DNA of 64,000 nucleotides, from positions 186,001 through 250,000 of the forward strand of contig NZ_JAZHOH010000001.1 of the NCBI RefSeq assembly GCF_040419245.1. Direction: 5' to 3'. The notes beneath the pieces are model-generated. The model was not told the origin of the DNA. It worked only from the letters and a program-made list of their open reading frames with translations, and ran no database searches. Origin of the DNA: Ewingella sp. CoE-038-23 (GTDB taxonomy: Bacteria > Pseudomonadota > Gammaproteobacteria > Enterobacterales > Enterobacteriaceae). Below, piece after piece: positions 8,939 to 16,822 of the stretch. The translations under genes were made by a program, and so were the position numbers. Each line of letters starts with the position of its first letter. The first letter of the stretch is position 1.

Positions 8939-9519
8939 CAGCAAACCTCCACGCGGGTGGTGCGCGGCACGGCAATCAGCTCGTCACCGCAGGTAAACAT
9001 GAAATCCAGCCCCAGCGGGAAGCGGTGCGGACGGTTAAGCAGGTATTGGCGTACCGCGTCTGGCAGTTGCGGGGTGATCACCCGCTCGGACTCAATGCCC
9101 GGCCCGGTCAGGCGCAGCGCAGTTCCGCCGCTCAAACCGTCGAGCTGCACAATCACGCTGGTGGCAAGCTCTGGAGACATTTCGTCGCCGCACGGAAAGG
9201 CCAGCAGGGTGGCGCTGTCGAGGGCCGGGTCTGCCAGCGCGAAGCTGACGGAGGACGGCTCTTCGGTCAGAACCGCGCCGGTATGGAAACGCAGGTTTTT
9301 ACGCAGAATGTCGTCATTGAGCGCGGCGCTTATCCAAAGCGGCGTGTCTTGGTCAATCAACGTTAACAGCACGCAGGCGCTGGCAGAGCCAAGCGCGCCG
9401 AAGCCCGGAACGGCAGGCAGTTTGACGCAGGTTCCCGGCTCGCTAAGGGCTTTAAGGATGCGGCGAAAGCTGAACTGCGCATCGGCGACGGGATTTTGGA
9501 AGCTGGCAACTAGTGACAT
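8938..9519 (-). CDS. phnH: Phosphonate C-P lyase core subunit PhnH
   Basis: 193-residue PhnH, a pyridoxal-dependent-transferase-like fold protein without a known active site of its own, part of the PhnGHIJ core. Conserved stretches are DAQFSFRRILKALSEPG near the N terminus and PHRFPLGLDFMFTCGDELIAVPRTTRVEVC at the end, shared in pattern with E. coli PhnH. It starts three bases after the phnG stop and couples to phnI by a TGATG overlap. The middle of the protein is more divergent, as is usual for this family. Confidence 0.96.
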   Translation of the reverse strand: MSLVASFQNPVADAQFSFRRILKALSEPGTCVKLPAVPGFGALGSASACVLLTLIDQDTPLWISAALNDDILRKNLRFHTGAVLTEEPSSVSFALADPALDSATLLAFPCGDEMSPELATSVIVQLDGLSGGTALRLTGPGIESERVITPQLPDAVRQYLLNRPHRFPLGLDFMFTCGDELIAVPRTTRVEVC

Positions 9520-9522
9520 GAA

Positions 9523-9966
9523 TTACTCTCCGCGAACCAGGGTGAAGAAGTCGACGCGGCTGGCTGCCACTTCCCGAGCGCGCTGTTCGCGGCGCTCTTG
9601 TTGGGTAGCGGCCAGCGGGGCGATCAGGGATTTGTGCAACAGCTCATCCATGCCGTTTACCTGTAAAAGCGCGTCGATAATGGCGCACAGTTCGGCATGG
9701 GCTTTGTCGCGACCGGCGACATAGCTGTAGCCATAAACGCCGGAGTCGAGCTGCACCACGGCGCGAGTGACGGTCATATCACCCATCACAAAGCGTTTTC
9801 CGGTGCCACCCATGCGGCCTTGCAATTGGGTCAAGCCGGTTTCTGCGGCGCGCAGGCGTTCAAATTTTGGCGAGAGGTTCAGCGGTTGCCACAGCGCCAG
9901 AAGTTCGGCGGGCTGGCTGTGTGCCAGCACTGACATCCAGCGCTGGCGATTTTCGAGGGCGTGCAT
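9523..9966 (-). CDS. phnG: Phosphonate C-P lyase core subunit PhnG
   Basis: 147-residue PhnG, a small subunit of the PhnGHIJ complex. It opens RQRWMSVLAHSQPAELLALW and contains LRAAETGLTQLQGRMGGTGKRFVMGDMTVTRA and YSYVAGRDKAHAELCAIIDALLQ, the known conserved blocks of the family. The start codon directly follows the phnF stop, so regulator and core genes form one transcription unit. Confidence 0.96.
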   Translation of the reverse strand: MHALENRQRWMSVLAHSQPAELLALWQPLNLSPKFERLRAAETGLTQLQGRMGGTGKRFVMGDMTVTRAVVQLDSGVYGYSYVAGRDKAHAELCAIIDALLQVNGMDELLHKSLIAPLAATQQERREQRAREVAASRVDFFTLVRGE

Positions 9967-10695
9967 TCAGTGCTCCATTGTCAATTCAATCATGTCGGCG
10001 CGGGTCAGCCCGACGGAGTATTCCGCCACGTTGCCACTGCCGTCACAGGTGTTGAGAGTTCGCACGCACAGCAGCGGGGCCTGCGGGACGATTTCGAGTA
10101 ATTTGCTTTCTTTCGCCAGTGCGCGGCGGGCGTTAATGCGGGTAGTGCGGCGGGTCAGAGTCTGTTTGATTTCAGTACGGATAAAGTCGTGCAGTGAACC
10201 ATTGTGGAAATTTTGCAGAGAAGGCCACCAGTCGAGATCCGGCAGGTAGTGGTCGATAACGCTGACCGGCACCCCGTTCACCCGTCGCAGCGTGCGCAGG
10301 TGGATCACCGTGTCGCCCTCTTGCCGCGAAAGGGCCGTCGCGACGTGGTCGGTGCAAGGTCGCAGCACGGCTAACAATCTTTCGCTGGTGGGGTGACTGC
10401 CTTGCTCCAGCAGGTTCTGACTAAAACGGGCCTGCGAGTGCAGCGGGTAATCGTAAGGGCGCATCAGCACCAGGGTGCCAATCCCCTGACGGCGTTGCAG
10501 CCAGCCGCGCTCGACCAGCTCATCCACAGCGCGGCGCAGGGTGTGGCGATTGACTTGAAAACGGTCGGCCAGTTGTTGCTCAGGAGGAAGATAGTCGCCA
10601 CAGCGATAGCCGTTGCGCAGTTCGAGTTCGAGTTCGGCAGCAATTTGCTGATATCGCGTGGGGTAACTGGTCGGATGTCTAGATAAGTTCATCAT
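9967..10695 (-). CDS. phnF: GntR/HutC-type repressor PhnF
   Basis: 242-residue GntR-family regulator: N-terminal winged helix-turn-helix (RYQQIAAELELELRNGYRCGDYLPPEQQLADRF, about residues 14-75) and a C-terminal UTRA ligand-binding domain. It heads the phn operon, as in E. coli, and probably represses it in response to a phosphonate or phosphorylated intermediate. GAGG lies about ten bases upstream of the first of two ATG codons. A 25-bp inverted repeat and a Pho-box-like array lie between it and ccdA. Confidence 0.96.
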   Translation of the reverse strand: MMNLSRHPTSYPTRYQQIAAELELELRNGYRCGDYLPPEQQLADRFQVNRHTLRRAVDELVERGWLQRRQGIGTLVLMRPYDYPLHSQARFSQNLLEQGSHPTSERLLAVLRPCTDHVATALSRQEGDTVIHLRTLRRVNGVPVSVIDHYLPDLDWWPSLQNFHNGSLHDFIRTEIKQTLTRRTTRINARRALAKESKLLEIVPQAPLLCVRTLNTCDGSGNVAEYSVGLTRADMIELTMEH

Positions 10696-10788
10696 AATGA
10701 AAACCTCGCACGGTCTTAACGAGCAGACAAAACCTAAAAAGTTGAGCTGGCGGGGAAGCGATGAAGAGAGGGGAATACGCTTTCATAG

Positions 10789-10813
10789 TGCCAACCTCGT
10801 TTCGGTGTTGGCA
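10789..10813 (-). promoter_or_regulatory. Inverted repeat upstream of phnF (candidate PhnF operator)
   Basis: Perfect 7-bp arms TGCCAAC (10789-10795) and GTTGGCA (10807-10813) separated by 11 bp, located between the Pho-box array and the phnF start. The position, downstream of the expected promoter, suits a repressor operator for PhnF, but it could also be a hairpin in the mRNA leader. The sequence does not match a PhnF site I know. Confidence 0.4.
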
Positions 10814-10827
10814 TCAGAATGGCCGAG

Positions 10828-10882
10828 CTAAGTGACAATTTGGTGAATGGCGGGTTGCAGATAAATGAATAGTGGAAGACAG
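10828..10882 (-). promoter_or_regulatory. Tandem Pho-box-like array of the phn operon
   Basis: Read on the minus strand, five 11-bp units follow one another: CTGTCTTCCAC, TATTCATTTAT, CTGCAACCCGC, CATTCACCAAA, TTGTCACTTAG. The best neighbours, CATTCAC-CAAA-TTGTCAC, resemble the PhoB site (CTGTCAT-AWAW-CTGTCAY), and the 11-bp phase is that of PhoB half-sites. PhoB control of phn operons is well established in E. coli. Individual units are weak, so this is a candidate, not a proven site. Confidence 0.55.
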
Positions 10883-10982
10883 CTCGCAGGAAAGTGAGAG
10901 GGGAGTTTACGGGGCAGGAGTGTTCAAATTACACTCAATGAGCAATAGGAAAAGGTAAGTCTCTCTCACATAAGGAATATGT

Positions 10983-11144
10983 ATGTCTGAAGCAAATAAT
11001 ATGGATTTTCAGCCTGCCGGAAAGCCGGTATTACCCGAAACCGCCGCCGAAATTTGGTTGCGCGAAAATCAGCAAGGTCTTGAGGCAGTCAAACGATATG
11101 CCGAAGAGAATGGCGCTTTCTCTGATTACCAGCGGGCTTTTTGA
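10983..11144 (+). CDS. ccdA: Short CcdA-like antitoxin
   Basis: 53-residue protein whose last 31 residues (EIWLRENQQG.. to ..FSDYQRAF) align with the toxin-binding C-terminal tail of F-plasmid CcdA (ERWKAENQEG.. to ..FADENRDW). The first 22 residues (MSEANNMDF, then a Pro-rich stretch) do not look like the ribbon-helix-helix DNA-binding domain of the 72-residue F CcdA, so this antitoxin seems to lack it. The start is fixed by AAGGA six bases upstream and by an in-frame stop at 10971. Its stop overlaps the ccdB start (TGATG). Base composition is more A+T-rich than the flanking genes. Confidence 0.82.
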   Translation: MSEANNMDFQPAGKPVLPETAAEIWLRENQQGLEAVKRYAEENGAFSDYQRAF

Positions 11145-11458
11145 TGGAGCAGTACGCTGTTTATGAGAATAAAGGTGGAGGAAAGGCCGCTTATCCTTTT
11201 CTGCTGAACATACAGCACCCTCTGGTTGAGGGCATTAGCCCTACCGTGATGGTTCCTTTAGTTCCGCTGGTTAAGTTAGCTGCTTTTCCGCCCAAAAAGC
11301 TGTGCCCACTGCTACGAGTGGAACATCAATCCTATGTTGCCATGACACACATGCTGGGTGGCGTACACTCGTGTGAGGTTGGGGAGCGGGTCAGTAGGCT
11401 TGATGGAGAAATTTACGACGTCAAAAATGCCTTTGATTTTCTACTGAATGGTATTTGA
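11144..11458 (+). CDS. ccdB: CcdB-type gyrase toxin
   Basis: 104-residue CcdB family protein; members trap DNA gyrase GyrA in a cleaved complex. Shared pattern: YPFLLNIQHPL, TVMVPLVPL, LCPLLRVEHQSYVAMTHMLGGV and the C-terminal DVKNAFDFLLNGI (F-plasmid CcdB: DIKNAINLMFWGI). The last two residues Gly-Ile, important for gyrase poisoning, are kept; the Trp before them is Asn here, and chromosomal relatives such as the Vibrio CcdB also lack that Trp. ATG at 11144 overlaps the antitoxin stop. A terminator hairpin follows directly. Confidence 0.88.
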   Translation: MEQYAVYENKGGGKAAYPFLLNIQHPLVEGISPTVMVPLVPLVKLAAFPPKKLCPLLRVEHQSYVAMTHMLGGVHSCEVGERVSRLDGEIYDVKNAFDFLLNGI

Positions 11459-11463
11459 ATAAT

Positions 11464-11492
11464 AAGAGAGAGGAGTGAGATTCCTCTCTCTT
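11464..11492. terminator. Hairpin between ccdB and nrdG
   Basis: Perfect 11-bp stem (11464-11474 with 11482-11492) and a 7-base loop, starting six bases past the ccdB stop and 17 bases past the nrdG stop on the other strand. T-rich sequence follows on both sides, so it may end both convergent transcripts. Confidence 0.65.
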
Positions 11493-11508
11493 CATTTACC
11501 TCACCACT

Positions 11509-11994
11509 TCACCTCAAGTAATGAATCACCTGATTTGAGCTGCCGCGCCAGATAAGCGCGGGGTCTTTCAGCTCTTGCACAAATTTGCCGTCTACCAACA
11601 CGTTGATTAACTCGACCACCTGCTGCTGGTCGGCGGTTAATTCATCAAGCTTGTAGCCGGTCCACATCCAGACGTTTTTGCCGGGGCATTCGGCCTGAAC
11701 ACGTTCTAGCAGATGGCGAATTGCCGACAAATTTTGTGGATGCAAAGGGTCGCCGCCGGACAGCGTCAGCCCTTGGCGCGGGATCAATTCGTCTTGCAGG
11801 TCGGCAATAATCTTATCTTCATCTTGTTGGGTGAAGGGTTTGCCCGAGTCCAGCCGCCAGGTGCTTTTGTTGTAGCACCCGCGACATTCATGGACGCAGC
11901 CGGAGACGAACAGCACGCAGCGCGTTCCCGGCCCGTTGACGACGTCCACACTGTAATATTGATGGAAGTTCAAAGCGTTAGCCCAATTGCCCAT
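11509..11994 (-). CDS. nrdG: Anaerobic ribonucleotide reductase activase NrdG
   Basis: Radical SAM activase that makes the glycyl radical on NrdD. The cluster motif CVHECRGCYNKSTW (C-x3-C-x2-C) and LSGGDPLHPQN are present; E. coli NrdG is 154 residues, this frame 161. The ATG at 11994 lies inside the end of nrdD (17-base overlap) and adds eight residues before the conserved FHQYYSVD; a TTG codon at the E. coli start position (about 11970) is an alternative. Co-transcribed downstream of nrdD. Confidence 0.95.
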   Translation of the reverse strand: MGNWANALNFHQYYSVDVVNGPGTRCVLFVSGCVHECRGCYNKSTWRLDSGKPFTQQDEDKIIADLQDELIPRQGLTLSGGDPLHPQNLSAIRHLLERVQAECPGKNVWMWTGYKLDELTADQQQVVELINVLVDGKFVQELKDPALIWRGSSNQVIHYLR

Positions 11995-14161
11995 TGCCTA
12001 AATGCTTGACGCGGCGTTTCACCTCTTCCTGCTTACCGGCGTTGAACGGGCGAGCGTCGGGGCTGCCGAGATAGCCACAAACCCTGCGAGTGACCGAGAC
12101 GCGTGACGGCTCGTGATTGCCACATTTCGGGCAGGTGAAGCCTTTGCTGGTGCAGTCGAACTCGCCGGTGAAGTGGCATTCGTAGCACTCGTCAATTGGC
12201 GTGTTGGTACCGTAATAAGGCACCCGCGAGTAGCTATAGTCCCAGACATCTTCCAGCGCTTTCAGGTTATGTTGCAGGTTCGGGTATTCGCCATAGCAGA
12301 TGAAACCGCCGTTGCTCAGTGGCGGATAGGGCGCTTCAAAGTCCAGCTTCTGATAAGGGTTCACCTTCTTCTCTACATCGAGATGGAAGCTGTTGGTGTA
12401 GTAGCTCTTGTCGGTGACGCCGGGGATCAGGCCGAACTCGGCGGCGTCCAAACGGCAGAAGCGATCGCACAGGTTTTCGCTCGGCGTACTGTAGAGGCTA
12501 AAACCGTAGCCGGTTTCCTCTTTCCACGCCTCGGTGGCTTCTTTCAGGCGATTGACGATGGCGATGGCCTTCTCGCGCAGCTGAACGGCGTCGAAAACGT
12601 GGGTCTGGTTGCCATACAGCGCGTTGATGGTTTCATGCACCCCGATATAACCCAGCGAGATTGATGCGCGGCCATTTTTGAAGATGGGCGCGATGTCGTC
12701 GTCAGCTTTCAGCCGGACGCCGCAGGCCCCTTCCATATAGAGGATTGGCGCGACGCGGGCTTTGATGCCGTCCAGCCGTGCAATGCGCGTCATTAAGGCC
12801 TTTTTCGCCAGCAGCAGTCTTTGGTCGAGCAATGCCCAGAAGGCCGTTTCGTCGCGGCCCGCTTCAAGAGCGATGCGCGGCAGGTTCAGGCTGATCACGC
12901 CAATATTGTTACGCCCGTCGTGCTGCATCTCGCCGTTCTCTTCATAGACACCGAGGAAGCTGCGGCAGCCCATTGGCGTTTTGAACGAGCCGGTGACTTT
13001 GACCACCTGCTCGTAGTTGAGAATGTCCGGGTACATGCGCTTGCTGGCGCACTCGAGCGCCAATTGCTTGATGTCGTAATTGGCATCGGCGGGCTGGCGG
13101 TTAAGGCCGTCGCGGATAGCAAACACCAGTTTGGGGAACACGGCGGTTTTGCGGTTTTTACCCAGACCGGCAATGCGATTACGCAGGATTGACTGCTGAA
13201 TCAGGCGCGATTCCCAAGAGGTACCCAGCCCGAAGCCAAAGGTGACAAAGGGCGTTTGGCCGTTGGCGGTGTGCAGTGTATTCACCTCATATTCCAGCGA
13301 CTGGAAGGCGTCGTAACACTCTTTCTCAGTGCGGCTGCGGGCGAAGGCTTCACAGTCTGCCACCTGCCACTCTTCGGCCACGGCTTTGTGTTTGTTGAAA
13401 CTCTCGGTCACAAAGGGGGCGAGGATCTCATCGATGCGATTGATGGTGGTGCCGCCATAAATATGGCTGGCGACCTGAGCGATAATCTGTGCCGTGACCG
13501 CCGTTGCGGTGGAAATTGACTTAGGAGTGTCAATTTCCGCATTGCCCATTTTGAAACCCTTGGTCAACATGCCTTTTAGGTCAATCAGCATGCAGTTAAA
13601 CATTGGGAAGAAGGGAGAATAGTCGAGGTCGTGATAGTGAATTTCACCGCGCTCGTGTGCCAAAACCACGTCGCGAGGCAAAATATGCTGTTTGGCGTAG
13701 TGCTTGGCGACAATGCCCGCCAGCAGGTCGCGCTGGGTGGGAATGACTTTGCTGTCTTTATTGGCATTCTCGTTGAGCAGCGCCACGTTGCTTTGCTCGA
13801 CCAGCCCGCGAATCTCCTGATTCAGCCTGCCGCGCAGCTCGCGCGTCACATCGCGGTCATGGCGATATTCAATATAGGCGCGGGCGAGTTTTTTGTAGGG
13901 GCCGGACATCAGCTGGTTTTCCACCGCGTCTTGGATCTCATTGATATCCACCTGCGATTTATACAGCAGCGCCTCACTCACCACTCGGGCGACCTGTTGG
14001 CAATACTCTGCGTTATCGATCCTGGCCGCACTCGCCGCGCGGCTGACAGCTTGATAAATCAGGCTGCTATCGAAAGGCACTTTGCACCCGTCCCGTTTGA
14101 TGACGATCGGCAGTTGGTGGGGGGTATTGACGGGATCAGATTTCAACAGGTCAGCCTTCAC
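11978..14161 (-). CDS. nrdD: Anaerobic ribonucleoside-triphosphate reductase NrdD
   Basis: 727-residue class III reductase making dNTPs from NTPs without oxygen. An N-terminal ATP-cone (about residues 17-110) precedes the ten-stranded barrel; near the C terminus lie a zinc site (CYECHFTGEF and FTCPKCGNHEP) and the glycyl-radical loop RRVCGYLGSPDARPF. Lengths and motifs match E. coli NrdD (712 residues), with a slightly longer N terminus. The upstream region holds an NrdR-box-like pair and an FNR-like site. Forms an operon with nrdG. Confidence 0.98.
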   Translation of the reverse strand: MKADLLKSDPVNTPHQLPIVIKRDGCKVPFDSSLIYQAVSRAASAARIDNAEYCQQVARVVSEALLYKSQVDINEIQDAVENQLMSGPYKKLARAYIEYRHDRDVTRELRGRLNQEIRGLVEQSNVALLNENANKDSKVIPTQRDLLAGIVAKHYAKQHILPRDVVLAHERGEIHYHDLDYSPFFPMFNCMLIDLKGMLTKGFKMGNAEIDTPKSISTATAVTAQIIAQVASHIYGGTTINRIDEILAPFVTESFNKHKAVAEEWQVADCEAFARSRTEKECYDAFQSLEYEVNTLHTANGQTPFVTFGFGLGTSWESRLIQQSILRNRIAGLGKNRKTAVFPKLVFAIRDGLNRQPADANYDIKQLALECASKRMYPDILNYEQVVKVTGSFKTPMGCRSFLGVYEENGEMQHDGRNNIGVISLNLPRIALEAGRDETAFWALLDQRLLLAKKALMTRIARLDGIKARVAPILYMEGACGVRLKADDDIAPIFKNGRASISLGYIGVHETINALYGNQTHVFDAVQLREKAIAIVNRLKEATEAWKEETGYGFSLYSTPSENLCDRFCRLDAAEFGLIPGVTDKSYYTNSFHLDVEKKVNPYQKLDFEAPYPPLSNGGFICYGEYPNLQHNLKALEDVWDYSYSRVPYYGTNTPIDECYECHFTGEFDCTSKGFTCPKCGNHEPSRVSVTRRVCGYLGSPDARPFNAGKQEEVKRRVKHLGNGQLG

Positions 14162-14233
14162 AATTTAACTCCTTTTAAGCGCAATGCCGCACTGCTCAAG
14201 GCCTGGAGCCTTAACAGCAGAGAATAGGGCATA

Positions 14234-14280
14234 ACGCTATATGTTGGGTTGTTTTTCTTAATCGGCCCACAATATATAGT
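14234..14280 (-). promoter_or_regulatory. Candidate NrdR-box pair upstream of nrdD
   Basis: Two A+T-rich near-palindromes, ACGCTATATGTT (14234-14245) and ACAATATATAGT (14269-14280), lie about three helical turns apart, 75-120 bp before nrdD. Both resemble the NrdR box, which occurs in pairs ahead of ribonucleotide reductase operons in proteobacteria. The second is the better match. Confidence 0.55.
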
Positions 14281-14318
14281 CTATAAAGAATTTCTGTATT
14301 CTTGAAATACGCCTTCCC

Positions 14319-14332
14319 TTGACCTAAAACAA
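14319..14332 (-). promoter_or_regulatory. Candidate FNR site upstream of nrdD
   Basis: TTGACCTAAAACAA matches the FNR consensus TTGAT-N4-ATCAA at eight of ten positions. nrdDG is activated by FNR under anaerobiosis in E. coli, which supports the assignment; its promoter was not located with confidence. Confidence 0.4.
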
Positions 14333-14599
14333 AGATTCCCCGCATAAGTTTATAGAATGAGCAAACGGCCAAAACGGCCTGTTAAATGGCGTAAAAATTG
14401 CTTCCTTTTAAAGCAGTTATCGAGGTCACATTTCCCTGCAAATTGCCTGCAATAAGAGAAAATGCGGTGTCGGCTTGCTTGATACTTTAGGTTTAAACTG
14501 AATTGACCGCTGAGGGTCTACAGGGCAGGGCACGGACATGAAAAGATAGCCTCAACAGGCAGAGCGATGCCTCTCATATTACCTATTGAGGAAGTGAAA

Positions 14600-15127
14600 A
14601 TGTCATCGATTTTAGTGTTAAGCGCCCACCGCACGCCGGACCAGTCTCGTATCAATAAGGCGCAGGTTGCCGCGCTGCGCGAGGTTCCGGGCATCACCGT
14701 GCACGAACTAATGCGTGAATATCCAGACTATAAAATTGACGTGGCGCGTGAGCACGAGTTGCTGAAAAACCACCAGCACATCGTCATGATGTTCCCGTTT
14801 TTCTGGTATAGCTCACCGGCGATTTTGAAAGAGTGGGAAGACGCGGTATTAACCTACGGTTTCGCCTACGGTACCAACGGCACGGCGTTGCAGGGTAAGA
14901 CTTTGCAGGTGATTGTTTCGACAGGTGGTGATGAAAAGGCTTATACGCCAGAGGGTTACAATCGTTATCCTGCCAAAGACCAGCTGTTGCCGTTCCACGC
15001 TGTGGCTAATCGTACTGGTATGGACTGGTTGGAGCCGCTGCTGATCCAAGGCGCGAACAACATGACTGACGAACAGGTTCCTCATCATGTTGAACGCACT
15101 CTGGCATTGCTGAAGAGCCAGCTTTAA
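14600..15127 (+). CDS. KefF/KefG-like NAD(P)H oxidoreductase (flavodoxin fold)
   Basis: 175-residue protein of the NQO1/KefF family: SILVLSAHRTPDQSRIN at the N terminus (flavin phosphate loop), IVMMFPFFWYSSPAILKEWEDAVLTYGFAYG and IVSTGGDEKAYTPEGYNRY. The family reduces quinones with FMN or FAD, and some members are ancillary subunits of Kef K+ channels. No kef gene is present here, so a free-standing quinone reductase is more likely. The ATG at 14600 has GAGGAAG eight to ten bases upstream; a frame from 14567 adds residues with no homology. A single gene between nrdD and treC. Confidence 0.85.
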   Translation: MSSILVLSAHRTPDQSRINKAQVAALREVPGITVHELMREYPDYKIDVAREHELLKNHQHIVMMFPFFWYSSPAILKEWEDAVLTYGFAYGTNGTALQGKTLQVIVSTGGDEKAYTPEGYNRYPAKDQLLPFHAVANRTGMDWLEPLLIQGANNMTDEQVPHHVERTLALLKSQL

Positions 15128-15151
15128 TCGCGCTGGCTCTGGGCTACTGCT

Positions 15152-16789
15152 TTATAACAGATAGAGGCACTCGTACGGTCGCAGGCAGTTGGCGACCGGC
15201 GCATCAGCATAGTTGCTGAAAATAGGTGCCTGCTGGTGGTTATCAATATTGAGGATCTGCTGCTCGCCGCTGAGGTTAGCAATCACCGTTAGCTGCTCCC
15301 CGTGCCAAGTACGACGATAGCACCACAGGTGTGGGTTATCTGGCAGCAGGTCTTGATAATCACCGTGCGTCAGCACCGGCAGCTCTTTACGCAGGCGAAT
15401 CAGATACTGATAGGTGTAAAACACCGAATCGGTGTCCGCCAGCGCCTGCTCGGTGTTGATGTGGGTGTAATTCTCGCTCGGGGTGATCCACGGTGTGCCG
15501 GTGGTGAAGCCCGCATTGGCCGAGGCGTCCCATTGCATCGGCGTACGGCCATTGTCGCGGGATTTCGAGGCCAAAATCTCCAGCAGTTCTGCCTCGTTTC
15601 GGCCACTGGCCTTCAGCTCAGCAAACATGTTCAGGCTTTCCACATCGCGGTATTGCTCAAGATGCTGGTAGCCCGGATTGGTCATCCCCAGCTCTTCACC
15701 CTGATAGATGTAAGGCGTGCCCTGCATGCCGTGCAGCACCATCGCCAGCATCTTGGCGGCAGGCACGCGCAGCTTACCGTTTTCACCAAAGCGGCTCACG
15801 ATGCGCGGCTGGTCGTGGTTACACCAGAACAGCGCATTCCACGCGTGGCCGTGCATCCCTTGCTGCCACTCATTGAAAATCTGCTTGAGCTGCACGAAGT
15901 CTGGCGCGGCCTTGGTCCACTTCTCACCGTTGGGATAGTCCACTTTCAGGTGGTGGAAGTTGAAGGTCATCGACAGCTCGCTGCCATCGTTGGCGGCGTA
16001 TTTGCGGCAGTGCTCCAGCTTGGTTGACGACATTTCGCCGACGGTCATCAGGCCCAGCGGCTTGAAGACGTCGCGGCTGAATTCTTGCAGGAACTCGTGA
16101 ATACGCGGGCCATCAGTGTAGAAACGGCGGCCATCGCCGATGTCGTCGGACGGGAAATCCTGCTGCTTGGAAATCAGGTTGATCACGTCGAGACGCAGGC
16201 CATCCACCCCTTTTTCCGCCCAGAATTGGCAGATCTTTTTCAGTGCTTCGCGTACCGGCGGGTGCTCCCAGTTAAGGTCCGCCTGCTCGCTGGCGAACAG
16301 ATGCAGATAGTACTGCTCGCTCGCCTCGTGCCACTGCCACGCGCCGCCGCCAAACTTGGAACGCCAGTTATTTGGTGGACCTCCGGCGCTGTCGGCATCG
16401 CGCCAGATGTAGTAATCGCGATAAGGACTGGCGGGATCTTGTGCCTGTTTAAACCACTCGTGATGGGTCGACGAGTGGTTAAACACCATATCCATAACAA
16501 TGCGGATCCCGCGGCGATGGGCTTCGGTGGTTAAATTTTCGAAATCTTCCAGCGTACCGTAATCCGGGTCGATAGCGCAGTAGTCGGCTACGTCGTAGCC
16601 GTTATCAACCTGCGGAGAAACGTACATTGGCGTTATCCACAGCGCATCAACGCCGAGGGTTTTCAGGTAGTCCAGACGGCGGGTGATACCGTTGATATCC
16701 CCCATGCCGTTGCCGGTGGTGTCCTGAAAACTCTTCGGGTAAATCTGGTAAATCACGCCGTTTTTCCACCACGGCAATTCACTGCTCAT
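15152..16789 (-). CDS. treC: Trehalose-6-phosphate hydrolase TreC
   Basis: 545-residue GH13 enzyme that splits trehalose 6-phosphate into glucose and glucose 6-phosphate in the cytosol. Signatures: PWWKNGVIYQIYPKSFQDTTGNGMGDINGI at the start, DMVFNHSS, GLRLDVINLI (nucleophile Asp), VGEMSS (acid/base Glu) and WCNHDQPR (third Asp). Second gene of the treBC operon, 33 bases after treB. Length matches E. coli TreC (551). Confidence 0.97.
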   Translation of the reverse strand: MSSELPWWKNGVIYQIYPKSFQDTTGNGMGDINGITRRLDYLKTLGVDALWITPMYVSPQVDNGYDVADYCAIDPDYGTLEDFENLTTEAHRRGIRIVMDMVFNHSSTHHEWFKQAQDPASPYRDYYIWRDADSAGGPPNNWRSKFGGGAWQWHEASEQYYLHLFASEQADLNWEHPPVREALKKICQFWAEKGVDGLRLDVINLISKQQDFPSDDIGDGRRFYTDGPRIHEFLQEFSRDVFKPLGLMTVGEMSSTKLEHCRKYAANDGSELSMTFNFHHLKVDYPNGEKWTKAAPDFVQLKQIFNEWQQGMHGHAWNALFWCNHDQPRIVSRFGENGKLRVPAAKMLAMVLHGMQGTPYIYQGEELGMTNPGYQHLEQYRDVESLNMFAELKASGRNEAELLEILASKSRDNGRTPMQWDASANAGFTTGTPWITPSENYTHINTEQALADTDSVFYTYQYLIRLRKELPVLTHGDYQDLLPDNPHLWCYRRTWHGEQLTVIANLSGEQQILNIDNHQQAPIFSNYADAPVANCLRPYECLYLL

Positions 16790-16822
16790 CGTCTTATCCT
16801 TTTCTTAATGCGTCATCTTTTA

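Noticed and set aside
7883..9724. A 613-codon open frame on the plus strand across phnI, phnH and phnG
   Set aside because: It lies wholly antisense to well-supported phn genes, its product has the composition of a shadow frame, and it has no recognisable motif.
10894..10969. GTGAGAG and CTCTCAC as an inverted repeat upstream of ccdA
   Set aside because: Seven-base arms of simple sequence separated by over 60 bp are expected by chance.
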